14,766 bases of DNA from an uncultured Collinsella sp. (GTDB lineage: Bacteria; Actinomycetota; Coriobacteriia; Coriobacteriales; Coriobacteriaceae): NCBI GenBank assembly GCA_900754275.1, contig CAAECF010000016.1, forward strand, positions 1-14,766. The letters run 5' to 3'. The stretch's first letter is position 1, and the number at the start of each line of letters is the position of its first letter. This document shows positions 6,886-13,385 of the stretch, piece by piece. The notes below the pieces were generated by a model. It searched no databases. It was given only the letters and a program-made list of their open reading frames with translations, and had not been told where the DNA came from. A program made the position numbers and the translations under genes.

Positions 6886-7004
6886 AACGAATCCTTTCTT
6901 GCGCAGGTCCCGCGCGGGGAATTTTGACAGCAATGCCCCGGCACGGCATACGCGCTCAAACGGGACTATGCAGTTTTTAATGGGAAGCAAATGCCTTGGC
7001 GGCC

Positions 7005-7454
7005 TTAGATCTCACGCAGGGTGTTGAGAATCGTACGCAGCGACGCATACATCTGCTCGCGCTGCTCCACACCCATAGCCTTACCGGTGGTGTCGAGCAC
7101 CTCGCGAATGATGCGGTCCGCCTCGCTCATGCTCTCGCCGCCCAGAGCGGTCAGGCGCACCGGGGCACGATACTTAACGGCTGCATCACCCGAGTCGTCG
7201 ACCTCGACGTAGCCGCCCTCCTCCAGATGCGCGAGCGTGCGCGAGACGGCGGCACGGGTCACGCCTGCCATGCGAGCCAGGTCAGCGCCAGTCAGGCCGT
7301 CCTTGCTGCGCTCAAGATAGTACAGGCACATAACGTCGGAGCCCTTGAGGCCCAGCCTTGCGCCCTCGGATGTCTTAATGCGCTGGATCTCCTTGTAGAG
7401 CCCGCTGATCAGTCCGACAAAGTCCTCGAAACGTGTCTCGTCGTTCTGCTGCAT
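7005..7454 (-). CDS. MarR family transcriptional regulator
   Basis: This 149-residue protein is a dimeric winged-helix DNA-binding regulator of the MarR family. The helix-turn-helix is at about residues 53-78 (LTGADLARMAGVTRAAVSRTLAHLEEGG), with the recognition helix at 65-78. The wing follows at about 80-102 and includes the YVEVDD and APVRLTALG stretches. Terminal helices for dimerisation are at both ends. The ATG at 7452-7454 has GGCGG nine bases upstream. It lies directly upstream of degV on the same strand. Some MarR-type regulators (FabT) control fatty-acid genes, so regulation of degV by this protein is a reasonable guess, not something the sequence proves. An imperfect palindrome at 7481-7500 could be its own operator. 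Confidence 0.9.
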   Translation of the reverse strand: MQQNDETRFEDFVGLISGLYKEIQRIKTSEGARLGLKGSDVMCLYYLERSKDGLTGADLARMAGVTRAAVSRTLAHLEEGGYVEVDDSGDAAVKYRAPVRLTALGGESMSEADRIIREVLDTTGKAMGVEQREQMYASLRTILNTLREI

Positions 7455-7480
7455 GGGAGACGACCGCCTTTCGCTTGCAT

Positions 7481-7500
7481 GATGCTAACGGGTAAACATC
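7481..7500. promoter_or_regulatory. Candidate MarR autoregulatory operator
   Basis: A 20-base imperfect palindrome, GATGCTAAC, GG, GTAAACATC, matches at 7 of 9 arm positions. It lies 27-46 bases upstream of the marR start, in the size and place typical of MarR operators. Specific binding is not shown. Confidence 0.4.
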
Positions 7501-7559
7501 TTAGCCGCACAAGGCAACACCCATACCCAAATATCCCATTTGTTAACCCATCAACATAA

Positions 7560-7598
7560 AAACCACCACAAAGGGGACAGGCACCTTTGTAGTGGTTT
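7560..7598. repeat. 39-base palindrome R3, plus orientation
   Basis: The same element as R1, with loop GGACAGGCA and one arm change (TAGTGG for TGGTGG) that breaks one base pair. It lies 29 bases after the stop of the leftward B3/4 gene and upstream of marR. Confidence 0.9.
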
Positions 7599-7627
7599 TG
7601 ACCGGCGAACATGATCCGCAGGCGTCG

Positions 7628-8347
7628 CTACAGTTCCACGCAGGGATTGTCGCGGGTCACAAGCGTCTTAACGACAACCGTCGCTCCCAGATAGCACTCA
7701 AGCAGCTCGGCTAAGCGATCGATCGCGGCCTGGCAATCCCCCATCCGCTCGGGCTCCACGCACTCAATCGCCAGGAATGCATCGGCCGAATCGTCGGACA
7801 GCGCCGTGCGAACGCCATCGCGCCAGTTCCAGCAGCGGCATACGGCGCCCGCATCATCGATATAGGCGAGCTCGCCGGGCAGCGTCGGGTCATCCGTTTC
7901 CTCGCCAAGTGGCAGGAACGCATCGCCGCCGTCGGTCACCGTCAGACGCAGATTGCCCTCAATAGCATGCAAATCCTCACCGCCAACGGGCAGCGCATAA
8001 GTCAACGAAATCGTGTTGTAGATATCCACCGCCGGCGTGATGTGGCCGACCGGCTTGCCTTTGAGCACGCGCTTGAGCAGGTTCTCAACTGAGCAACGCG
8101 CGCCCTTCTTGGTCTTGAACAGGCGATAGGCCTCGCGCCATGCCTTGACCGGTGCGTTCTCGCTGATAGTATCGCTGGTCAGATGACGCTCCGCGTCGAT
8201 ATTGGCGCGGTCGAGCAACGCCGCAATCGCGTCCACGTCCTCTTGAGGAATCTGAGCCGCGGGCTTCATGCCCTTTACGACCGCAACACCGACAGCCGCC
8301 TGCGGAAATAGCTCCCAAAACGAATCCTCGGCAATAAAGCTCTTCAT
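7628..8347 (-). CDS. Solo B3/4-domain protein (phenylalanyl-tRNA synthetase beta-like editing fold)
   Basis: This 239-residue protein is a free-standing version of the B3/B4 domain that edits mischarged tRNA in the beta subunit of phenylalanyl-tRNA synthetase (COG3382). The diagnostic block is at residues about 103-176: ITPAVDIYNTISLTYALPVGG, then HAIEGNLRLTV, then FLPLGEE, then PGELAYID and VCRCWNWRDG. Residues 1-100 are a helical extension usual for these solo proteins. The family may act on tRNA or amino acids, but its physiological role is not established. The ATG at 8345-8347 has AAGGGAGAGCGC upstream; an in-frame ATG five codons earlier overlaps that ribosome site. It has its own promoter and an unusual leader with an intrinsic terminator, and it is bracketed by palindromes R3 and R4. 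Confidence 0.9.
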   Translation of the reverse strand: MKSFIAEDSFWELFPQAAVGVAVVKGMKPAAQIPQEDVDAIAALLDRANIDAERHLTSDTISENAPVKAWREAYRLFKTKKGARCSVENLLKRVLKGKPVGHITPAVDIYNTISLTYALPVGGEDLHAIEGNLRLTVTDGGDAFLPLGEETDDPTLPGELAYIDDAGAVCRCWNWRDGVRTALSDDSADAFLAIECVEPERMGDCQAAIDRLAELLECYLGATVVVKTLVTRDNPCVEL

Positions 8348-8485
8348 GCGCTCTCCCTTCATCGTGCGCGCCCGAGCGAGGGCGCCTAAACAAAAAGCGC
8401 CCTTACGACGGCCACCTTCAAAGTCCTACGGTGCCGCCACAAGAGCGCTTACGCTGCCCCCATCCGGAGAAGGGAGCGATATGTT
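8348..8485 (-). promoter_or_regulatory. Structured leader of the B3/4 gene, possible transcription attenuator
   Basis: From the predicted start near 8485 the leader contains a hairpin closed by CGCT and AGCG (8453-8478), a long intrinsic terminator (8391-8449), and a GCGCCC-GGGCGC hairpin (8368-8385) just before the ribosome site. The terminator's 3' arm ends in GGGCGC, which can instead pair with the following GCGCCC. That would undo both the terminator and the last hairpin. This is attenuator-like logic, but the hexamers are GC-rich and could match by chance. The terminator might also simply back up pckA termination. Confidence 0.45.
8391..8449 (-). terminator. Long-stem intrinsic terminator in the B3/4 leader
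   Basis: On the minus strand, AGCGCTCTT pairs with AAGGGCGCT. After a small internal loop, GGCGGCACC pairs with GGTGGCCGTC with one bulged G. The loop is 12 bases and a TTTTTG run follows. It lies 126 bases after the pckA stop and 43 bases before the B3/4 start. Confidence 0.75.
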
Positions 8486-8491
8486 AGGCGT

Positions 8492-8521
8492 ATTGTAACC
8501 CGAGTCATCCGCGCGAGTAAA
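8492..8521 (-). promoter_or_regulatory. Promoter of the B3/4 gene
   Basis: On the minus strand, -35 TTTACT (8516-8521) and -10 TACAAT (8492-8497) are 18 bases apart. The -35 box uses the last bases of palindrome R4. This places the predicted transcription start upstream of the leader terminator. Confidence 0.6.
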
Positions 8522-8558
8522 ACCACCACAAAGGTGCCTGTCCCCTTTATGGTGGTTT
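8520..8558. repeat. 39-base palindrome R4, minus orientation
   Basis: The same element as R2, loop TGCCTGTCC, with one arm change (TTTATGG for TTTGTGG). It lies 16 bases after the pckA stop codon. Confidence 0.9.
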
Positions 8559-8574
8559 TGGGTCTGAGGCGACG

Positions 8575-10245
8575 CTAGTGGCGAAGTCCCAGCAGGCCGT
8601 GGCCGCGATGACGGGCGTCGGCGTGCACCTGAGCGTGCGGACCGGCGGCCTTGACGGATTCGGGCAGGTGCGAGCACTTCTTCTCGAAGTTCTCCTCGAA
8701 CATCACGGCCAAGTTGTGCGCGGCCTCGTCGTAGCGAGCGGTGCTCTGCCAATACTGGCGCGGCACCAGGATGCCGTCGGGTACGCCGTGGCACGTGGTG
8801 GGAATGTCGACGTTAAAGATGTCGTCGTGCACGAACTCGCTGTCCTCGATGGTACCGTCGAGGGCGCGGGCCACCAGGGCGCGCGTGTAGGCAAGCTCGA
8901 TGCGATGACCCACGCCGTAGCCGCCGCCGATCCAGCCGGTGTTGACCAGGTACACACGCGTGCGGCCGTCGGCGATGCGCTCACCGAGCATCTTGGCATA
9001 GACCATGGGGTCGAGCGGCATAAACGGCTCGCCAAACAGCGAAGAGAACGTGGGCGTGGGCTCGGTGACGCCGACCTCGGTGCCGGGGATCTTGGCCGTA
9101 AAGCCCGTCACAAAGTGATACATGGCGGCGTCGGCCGTCAGGCGCGAGATGGGCGGCAGCACGCCAAAGGCATCGCAGGTCAGGAAGAGCACGACGCTTG
9201 GAGTGGTGCCCATGCCCTTGGTCCACGCGTTGGGAATGTGCTCCACAGGGTATGCCACGCGCGTGTTGTGCGTGATCGAGATGTCGTCGTAGTTGGGCTT
9301 GCGGTTCTCGTCGAGCACCACGTTTTCGCAGATCGCGCCAAAGCGGACAGCGTTGAAGATCTCGGGCTCGTGGAACGCGTCCAGGCCCTCGCATTTGGCG
9401 TAGCAGCCACCTTCGATGTTGAAGATGCCCATGTCGGACCAACCGTGCTCGTCGTCGCCGATCAGTAGGCGCGTGGGGTTGGCCGAAAGCGTGGTCTTGC
9501 CCGTGCCCGAAAGGCCAAAGAACACGGCGGTCTCGTGCGTGACGGGATCCATGCTGGCCGAGCAGTGCATGGGTAGCACGTCGTCCTCGACGGGCAGCAG
9601 GTAATTCATGACGCTGAAGATGGACTTTTTGATTTCGCCGGAGTAACCGGTGCCGGCAACCAAAATCACGCGCTCCTGGAAGTTGATGACCACGGCGGCG
9701 CTGGAGTTGAGGCCCTTAATGGCGGGATCGCACTGGTAGCCGGGAGCGGCGAGCACACAGAAGTCCGGCTCGCCGGTGCGTGCGATTTCACGGGCAAGCG
9801 GGCGGGCGAGCATCTGCTTAATAAAGAGCGCTTGGCTGGCACGCTCGCAGGCGACAAGCAGGCGACGCGTATGGTTGCGATCGGCACCGGCCATACCGCG
9901 AGTGACGAACACATCGCGCTCGTTGAGGTAGTTGACGATACCGGCCTTGATGGCCTCGTAGCTCTCGGCAGAAAGCGGGCGGTTGACGGCGCCCCAGGCG
10001 ATCTTGTCGTGCACGTCGGGCGTGTCGACGATAAAGCGGTCGTTGGGCGAACGGCCGGTACGCTCCCCCGTCTCGATCACCAGCGCGCCGTTGGATGCCA
10101 TGCGGCCTTCTTCGCGGCGGATAGCGTGCTCGACGAGCTCCGCGGCGGGTAGATCGACCAGCAGACGGGGTTGATTCTCGGCGGGATCTTCGACCAGCGC
10201 AATACCAAAGTTGGACAGAACTTCTGCAGGGGTAACACCAGGCAT
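8575..10245 (-). CDS. pckA: Phosphoenolpyruvate carboxykinase (ATP)
   Basis: This enzyme interconverts oxaloacetate plus ATP with phosphoenolpyruvate, CO2 and ADP in the cytoplasm. In gluconeogenesis it makes PEP; in fermenting gut bacteria it often runs toward oxaloacetate, fixing CO2 and gaining ATP. The 556-residue length fits the family (about 540). The substrate-binding stretch RSPNDRF is at 65-71, GTGYSGEIKKSIFSVMNY at 198-215, the kinase-1a P-loop GLSGTGKTT at 244-252 and the metal-binding DDEHGW at 264-269, all in the expected order. The ATG at 10243-10245 follows AGGAGG by four bases. Palindrome R4 follows the stop. The C-terminal tail is His- and Arg-rich. Two inverted repeats upstream (10287-10302 and 10320-10335) suggest regulation, perhaps by a LacI-type factor. 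Confidence 0.97.
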   Translation of the reverse strand: MPGVTPAEVLSNFGIALVEDPAENQPRLLVDLPAAELVEHAIRREEGRMASNGALVIETGERTGRSPNDRFIVDTPDVHDKIAWGAVNRPLSAESYEAIKAGIVNYLNERDVFVTRGMAGADRNHTRRLLVACERASQALFIKQMLARPLAREIARTGEPDFCVLAAPGYQCDPAIKGLNSSAAVVINFQERVILVAGTGYSGEIKKSIFSVMNYLLPVEDDVLPMHCSASMDPVTHETAVFFGLSGTGKTTLSANPTRLLIGDDEHGWSDMGIFNIEGGCYAKCEGLDAFHEPEIFNAVRFGAICENVVLDENRKPNYDDISITHNTRVAYPVEHIPNAWTKGMGTTPSVVLFLTCDAFGVLPPISRLTADAAMYHFVTGFTAKIPGTEVGVTEPTPTFSSLFGEPFMPLDPMVYAKMLGERIADGRTRVYLVNTGWIGGGYGVGHRIELAYTRALVARALDGTIEDSEFVHDDIFNVDIPTTCHGVPDGILVPRQYWQSTARYDEAAHNLAVMFEENFEKKCSHLPESVKAAGPHAQVHADARHRGHGLLGLRH

Positions 10246-10286
10246 GGGGCCTCCTTTAAAAGCGCGACACGTGGACGCGGCGCGCA

Positions 10287-10302
10287 CTTTACTCACGTAA
10301 AG
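10287..10302. promoter_or_regulatory. Inverted repeat upstream of pckA, candidate operator
   Basis: CTTTAC and GTAAAG flank the 4-base spacer TCAC, 42-57 bases upstream of the pckA start, where it would overlap or follow a promoter. Confidence 0.35.
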
Positions 10303-10319
10303 CCCGTTGTACCCGATAT

Positions 10320-10335
10320 GCAAAAACGTTTTTGC
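10320..10335. promoter_or_regulatory. Perfect palindrome upstream of pckA, LacI-type operator candidate
   Basis: GCAAAAACGTTTTTGC is a perfect 16-base palindrome centred on CG, with the AACGTT core found in operators of LacI/GalR-family regulators, including carbon-catabolite regulators. It lies 75-90 bases upstream of pckA, a gene often under carbon control. The regulator is not in the window. Confidence 0.45.
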
Positions 10336-10436
10336 GGCAACGGCGAAGCGCCCGCCCAACGGTCAAAAATCGCAGGCAAGCGGCCTAGTCGTTAGGGACA
10401 CTCTTGAACAGGCAACAACCAAGGAGCGACCCCGGA

Positions 10437-10495
10437 TGCCGGCACTTAGGGACGTTCCCAAAGTGCCGGCACATAAGGAACGTCCCCAAATGCCG
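10437..10495. repeat. Paired REP-like palindrome with GGGACGTTCC core
   Basis: TGCCGGCACTT (10437-10447) and AAGTGCCGGCA (10461-10471) form a perfect 11-bp stem. The loop AGGGACGTTCCCA is itself self-complementary (GGGA with TCCC). A second, diverged half-unit follows at 10476-10495, reading AGGAACGTCCCCAAATGCCG. The arrangement is typical of REP/BIME sequences. It sits 103 bases upstream of the flippase start. Confidence 0.75.
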
Positions 10496-10563
10496 TCTAC
10501 TGAATGGCGCCGCCGAAATTATCGAACAACCTGTTCAAAAACACGAACGAACACCGTCGCGTC

Positions 10564-10569
10564 TATACT
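10564..10569 (+). promoter_or_regulatory. Candidate -10 box for the flippase gene
   Basis: TATACT matches the sigma-70 -10 consensus at five of six positions, 29 bases before the TTG start. No good -35 lies 16-18 bases upstream, so the call is tentative. Confidence 0.35.
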
Positions 10570-10597
10570 AGAGCGTAGCAATAGAAAGGACTCCGCT

Positions 10598-12172
10598 TTG
10601 AGCATCACGCCCATCGATAGCATTCGCCGCGCCATCGCCCGCCGCAATGGCGTCGCCGACCCCACCGTATCGGACGGGGCGCACGGGCAGGGCGGACGCA
10701 TCGAGAACGGCCTGTTCCCCGCATCGCACACCGCCGAGGAGCTCGCACGAATCCAAGAGCTAAGCCAGCGTAACGCCGGCGGTCCCGACAGCAGCCAGGC
10801 CACACGCCGTCGCCGCGAGCGCGATCGCCAGCCCGGCCCCATCCACCGCATGGTCAATGCCTGGTGGAACCGCCTGCTCGGAGCCGTCTACGGCGGCGGC
10901 TTCTCCACGCAAGAAGCCGAGTACGAAGATCACGCCACCCGTCGCGACTACCTTTGGAATACCCTGGGCACCGCCGTGTGGGGCATGGTGTTTCCGTTGC
11001 TCACCATCGTGTCCACACAGCTCGTGGGCGCCGAGGAGGCTGGCAAATTCTCCATCGCCTTTGTCACCGGCACGCTCATCATGATCGCGTGCAACTACGG
11101 CGTGCGCAATTTCCAGGTCTCGGACATCGACGAAAAGACGTCCTTTGCCTCTTACCAGCTCAACCGCTGGATCTGCGGAGCGCTCGCGCTGGCATGCGGC
11201 CTGGTATACAGCAGCGCCCGCGGCTACGATGCGCAGATGGCCACAATCGGCCTGGGCGTCTACCTGTATAAGGTGATCGACGGCATTGCCGACGTGTACG
11301 AGGGACGCCTGCAGCAGGCCGACAAACTCTACCTGGCCGGCATGAGCCAAACGCTACGATCCGTCGGCGTCATCGCGGTCTTTAGCGTGGCACTGTTCCT
11401 CACGCGCAGCATGCCCATCGCCGCCATGGCCATGGGCATCGCCGCGATTGCCTCGCTCGTGCTGGTCACCGCCCCGCTCGCCCTGCTCGAAACCGAAAAA
11501 TCACGCCGTATGAGTCTGCGCGAGGCTGGTCACCTGTTTATCCAGTGCGCCCCGCTCTTTGGTGCGCTGTTCCTGTTCAACCTCATCGAGAGCATGCCCA
11601 AGTTCGTGATGGAAGGCACACTGGCCTACAAATACCAGCTGTACTTTAATGCACTGTTCTTTCCAGCGCAGGCTATTTTGTTGAGCATTGGATTTATCTA
11701 TAAACCGCAGCTCCTACGTCTGTCGAGCATTTGGGCGAATCCGCGCAAGCGTCGCCGCTTTGACTTGATTATTGTTGCCGTTATGGCACTGATCGTGGTC
11801 ATTACCGGAGCGTGCGCCGCATTTATGGCAGGCCCCGGCATCCCCATCATGAGCTTTATGTACGGCCTCAACTTTGAGCGCTACCGCACGCTGGCACTGC
11901 TAATGGTTGTCGCCGGCGGCGTCACCGCGGCAATCGACTTTATCTACGCCATCATCACGGTGTTGCGCCACGCCGGCGATGTCACCAAGATCTACCTGAT
12001 CTGCTTCGCCGTAAGCGTGGTGCTGCCGGTGATCCTGATTAAGCTGCTGGGTCTGATGGGCGCCGTGGTGAGCTACCTAGCCATCATGGCCCTACTCCTG
12101 GTGCTGCTGATAATCGAGTACGCCCACATCCGCCAGCGCATCGAGCGCGACCGCAACCCCTACGGCGCCTAA
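10598..12172 (+). CDS. Polysaccharide flippase-like membrane protein (Wzx/MOP superfamily)
   Basis: This 524-residue integral membrane protein looks like a flippase of the MOP superfamily that moves lipid-linked oligosaccharides across the cytoplasmic membrane. Residues about 1-115 are a hydrophilic, basic, probably disordered cytoplasmic extension. From there to residue 510 roughly a dozen hydrophobic segments follow, the size of a Wzx-type core, with a basic C-terminal end. The TTG at 10598 is chosen because AGAAAGGA lies seven bases upstream; in-frame ATG codons earlier lie in repeat DNA without a ribosome site, and later ones are inside the extension. It stands alone, without glycosyltransferases or a polymerase beside it. 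A role with the WecA/TagO-like enzyme 6.5 kb away is only an inference. Substrate unknown; another MOP-type transporter is possible. Confidence 0.75.
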   Translation: MSITPIDSIRRAIARRNGVADPTVSDGAHGQGGRIENGLFPASHTAEELARIQELSQRNAGGPDSSQATRRRRERDRQPGPIHRMVNAWWNRLLGAVYGGGFSTQEAEYEDHATRRDYLWNTLGTAVWGMVFPLLTIVSTQLVGAEEAGKFSIAFVTGTLIMIACNYGVRNFQVSDIDEKTSFASYQLNRWICGALALACGLVYSSARGYDAQMATIGLGVYLYKVIDGIADVYEGRLQQADKLYLAGMSQTLRSVGVIAVFSVALFLTRSMPIAAMAMGIAAIASLVLVTAPLALLETEKSRRMSLREAGHLFIQCAPLFGALFLFNLIESMPKFVMEGTLAYKYQLYFNALFFPAQAILLSIGFIYKPQLLRLSSIWANPRKRRRFDLIIVAVMALIVVITGACAAFMAGPGIPIMSFMYGLNFERYRTLALLMVVAGGVTAAIDFIYAIITVLRHAGDVTKIYLICFAVSVVLPVILIKLLGLMGAVVSYLAIMALLLVLLIIEYAHIRQRIERDRNPYGA

Positions 12173-12252
12173 TTAGCTGCCCCGGTCACCGGAATTTGCG
12201 ATGGAATCGCCCCGGCTGGGGTCTCGTTGAAGACAATATGCATTACGTAAAA
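12173..12252. other. GC-rich hairpins after the flippase gene
   Basis: Small inverted repeats follow the stop: CCGGTCACCGG near 12182-12192, GCGAT with ATCGC (12198-12210), and CCCC with GGGG around GGCT (12210-12221). One of these may end flippase transcription, but no T-run follows. It is the first part of the 317-base convergent gap; the rest is repeats listed separately. Confidence 0.35.
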
Positions 12253-12375
12253 CTAAGTGAGTAGATTTTTACCGAATCCCTGACCACACCGACAGAGCAC
12301 AAGTCTGTGACCTGCGGTTTTATTGAGGCAAATATGTTGGGTGCTCGGCATTTCCAAAAAAGTCTACTCACTTAG
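12253..12375. mobile_element. 123-base MITE-like element with terminal inverted repeats
   Basis: CTAAGTGAGTAGA (12253-12265) and TCTACTCACTTAG (12363-12375) are perfect 13-base terminal inverted repeats, each followed inward by a T- or A-run. The TA near each end could be a TA target duplication flanking AGTGAGTAGA ends, as in IS630/Tc1-type elements. The interior has further dyads (ACAGA with TCTGT; GAGCAC with GTGCTC) and no coding capacity. No transposase is in the window, so mobility is inferred. Confidence 0.5.
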
Positions 12376-12391
12376 CCAGCGGGCAGCCAAA

Positions 12392-12422
12392 TGATTATTT
12401 AATCCCCGTCCCAGAGAAATCA
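12392..12422. repeat. Palindromic repeat with GGGACGGGG core, copy 2
   Basis: TGATT and AATCA enclose TTTAATCCCCGTCCCAGA, the same 18-base core as at 1388-1406. The arms are less perfect than in copy 1. It is 67 bases downstream of the metallophosphatase stop. Confidence 0.6.
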
Positions 12423-12450
12423 ATTAGCGGGCAGAAGGGCAAGAGTAGTC

Positions 12451-12475
12451 AAAAAAGCCCCGTCCCAAATTAGCT
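12451..12475 (-). repeat. Partial GGGACGGGG repeat, copy 3, possible terminator
   Basis: On the minus strand this reads TTTGGGACGGGGC followed by six T, starting 14 bases after the metallophosphatase stop. It shares GGGACGGGG with the two full copies but lacks clear pairing arms. The position and T-run suggest a role in ending that transcript. Confidence 0.4.
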
Positions 12476-12489
12476 ACCACTTGCACCGA

Positions 12490-13329
12490 TTATTCGCCCG
12501 GGTTGATGTTCGCGTAGAACTCCGCCCCATCATCGAGCCGCAGGATGCCCACGCGACCGAACTCGGAGCCGGTGGCGGCGGCGCAGTCGATGTCGATGCG
12601 ATCGGGCACGCCGGCGGTATCCTCGCCACCCAGGCGCACAATCTGCCCGCGGCCCGACTCCTCATCGAGCCCCGCCAGGCCGCCAACCTCGCAATAGCGC
12701 CCAAGCGACACCGTGGGCGTGTGGCCGCTCACCACGACCGGGCCCTCGCCCTCGGCAGAAAGCAGTCCCGTCGGCGCATCCCAATAGCCGTGACGAATCC
12801 ACAGCAGGTCATCGGACGACTGCACGGCGAGCATTTGCCGCAGCAGCTCGCTATCGGCATCGACCGCTCCCCTGCCGTCACCGCAATCGACACCATGCTC
12901 AAGCAAAAACGCGCGCGCCGCCTCGGTCTGGATGCCGGCATGCACCAGCAGGTACGGGCGCTCCTCGGTCTCGGCCACCGCGTAGAGCGGCAGCGCGGCC
13001 ATCCATCGCACGAGCTCCTCGTATGCCTCAAATTCCATGTCGTTGAGCTGCTCGCTCGTCGTCCAGCCACCGTTGATATCCCAGGTCTCGGCATCGAGCG
13101 GGTCCTGGCCAATGATGGCATCGAGCATGATCTGCTCGTGATTGCCCTTGAGCACGTGGGCGTTGGGCAGCGAGCGCACGAGCTTAATAACGCCGACCGG
13201 ATCGGGCCCGCGATCGATCATGTCGCCCAGCACGTACAGCGTGTCGTCGGACGTCAACGAGATCTTAGACAGGGCCTCGTCAAGCGCACGCACGTGCCCG
13301 TGAGCATCAGATGTCACATAGATCGCCAT
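12490..13329 (-). CDS. PPP-family metallophosphatase (serine/threonine phosphatase or ApaH-like)
   Basis: This 279-residue cytoplasmic protein carries the full two-metal phosphoesterase signature. In order these are SDAHGH (D8, H10), GDMIDRGPD at 35-43, GNHE at 62-65, the histidine in VHAGI (H130), SGHTPT at 201-206 (H203), and IDIDCAA at 245-251. The pattern fits the PPP family, which includes bacterial protein phosphatases PrpA/PrpB and symmetrical diadenosine tetraphosphatase; the sequence alone does not say which substrate is used. The length is somewhat above PrpA/B (about 220) and close to ApaH (about 280). The ATG at 13327-13329 follows AAGGAGAGG, a strong ribosome site. It is divergently arranged with the antiporter gene, sharing a 253-base promoter region. 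Confidence 0.9.
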   Translation of the reverse strand: MAIYVTSDAHGHVRALDEALSKISLTSDDTLYVLGDMIDRGPDPVGVIKLVRSLPNAHVLKGNHEQIMLDAIIGQDPLDAETWDINGGWTTSEQLNDMEFEAYEELVRWMAALPLYAVAETEERPYLLVHAGIQTEAARAFLLEHGVDCGDGRGAVDADSELLRQMLAVQSSDDLLWIRHGYWDAPTGLLSAEGEGPVVVSGHTPTVSLGRYCEVGGLAGLDEESGRGQIVRLGGEDTAGVPDRIDIDCAAATGSEFGRVGILRLDDGAEFYANINPGE

Positions 13330-13385
13330 GGTACGCCTCTCCTTGCATTGCGGTCTAAGCCCGGCGCCGCAACTAAAACTTCAAG

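Larger units (their letters stand above)
10246..10597. other. Intergenic region between divergent pckA and flippase genes
   Basis: This 352-base region has no protein gene. It contains two candidate operators near pckA, a paired palindromic repeat (10437-10495), a perfect 9-base inverted pair TTGAACAGG/CCTGTTCAA (10404-10412 and 10530-10538) framing that repeat, and a -10 box for the flippase. The frame upstream of the flippase start stays open but is made of repeat DNA and has no ribosome site. Confidence 0.6.

Noticed and set aside
8386..8485. T-box riboswitch before the B3/4 gene
   Set aside because: GGCGGCACCGTAGG loosely recalls the T-box antiterminator bulge, but the leader is only about 90 bases before the terminator, with no specifier stem or true T-box sequence.
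5575..8558. CRISPR array from repeated palindromes
   Set aside because: Copies are 0.4-1.5 kb apart, alternate in orientation and flank ordinary genes; there are no spacers or cas genes.
10307..10597. N-terminal extension of the flippase through the repeat region
   Set aside because: The frame is open, but it crosses the REP-like palindrome and operator, lacks a ribosome site, and the TTG at 10598 has a good one.
10564..12172. Wzy-dependent polysaccharide locus
   Set aside because: No glycosyltransferases, polymerase or chain-length regulator are adjacent to the flippase, so a cluster cannot be claimed.
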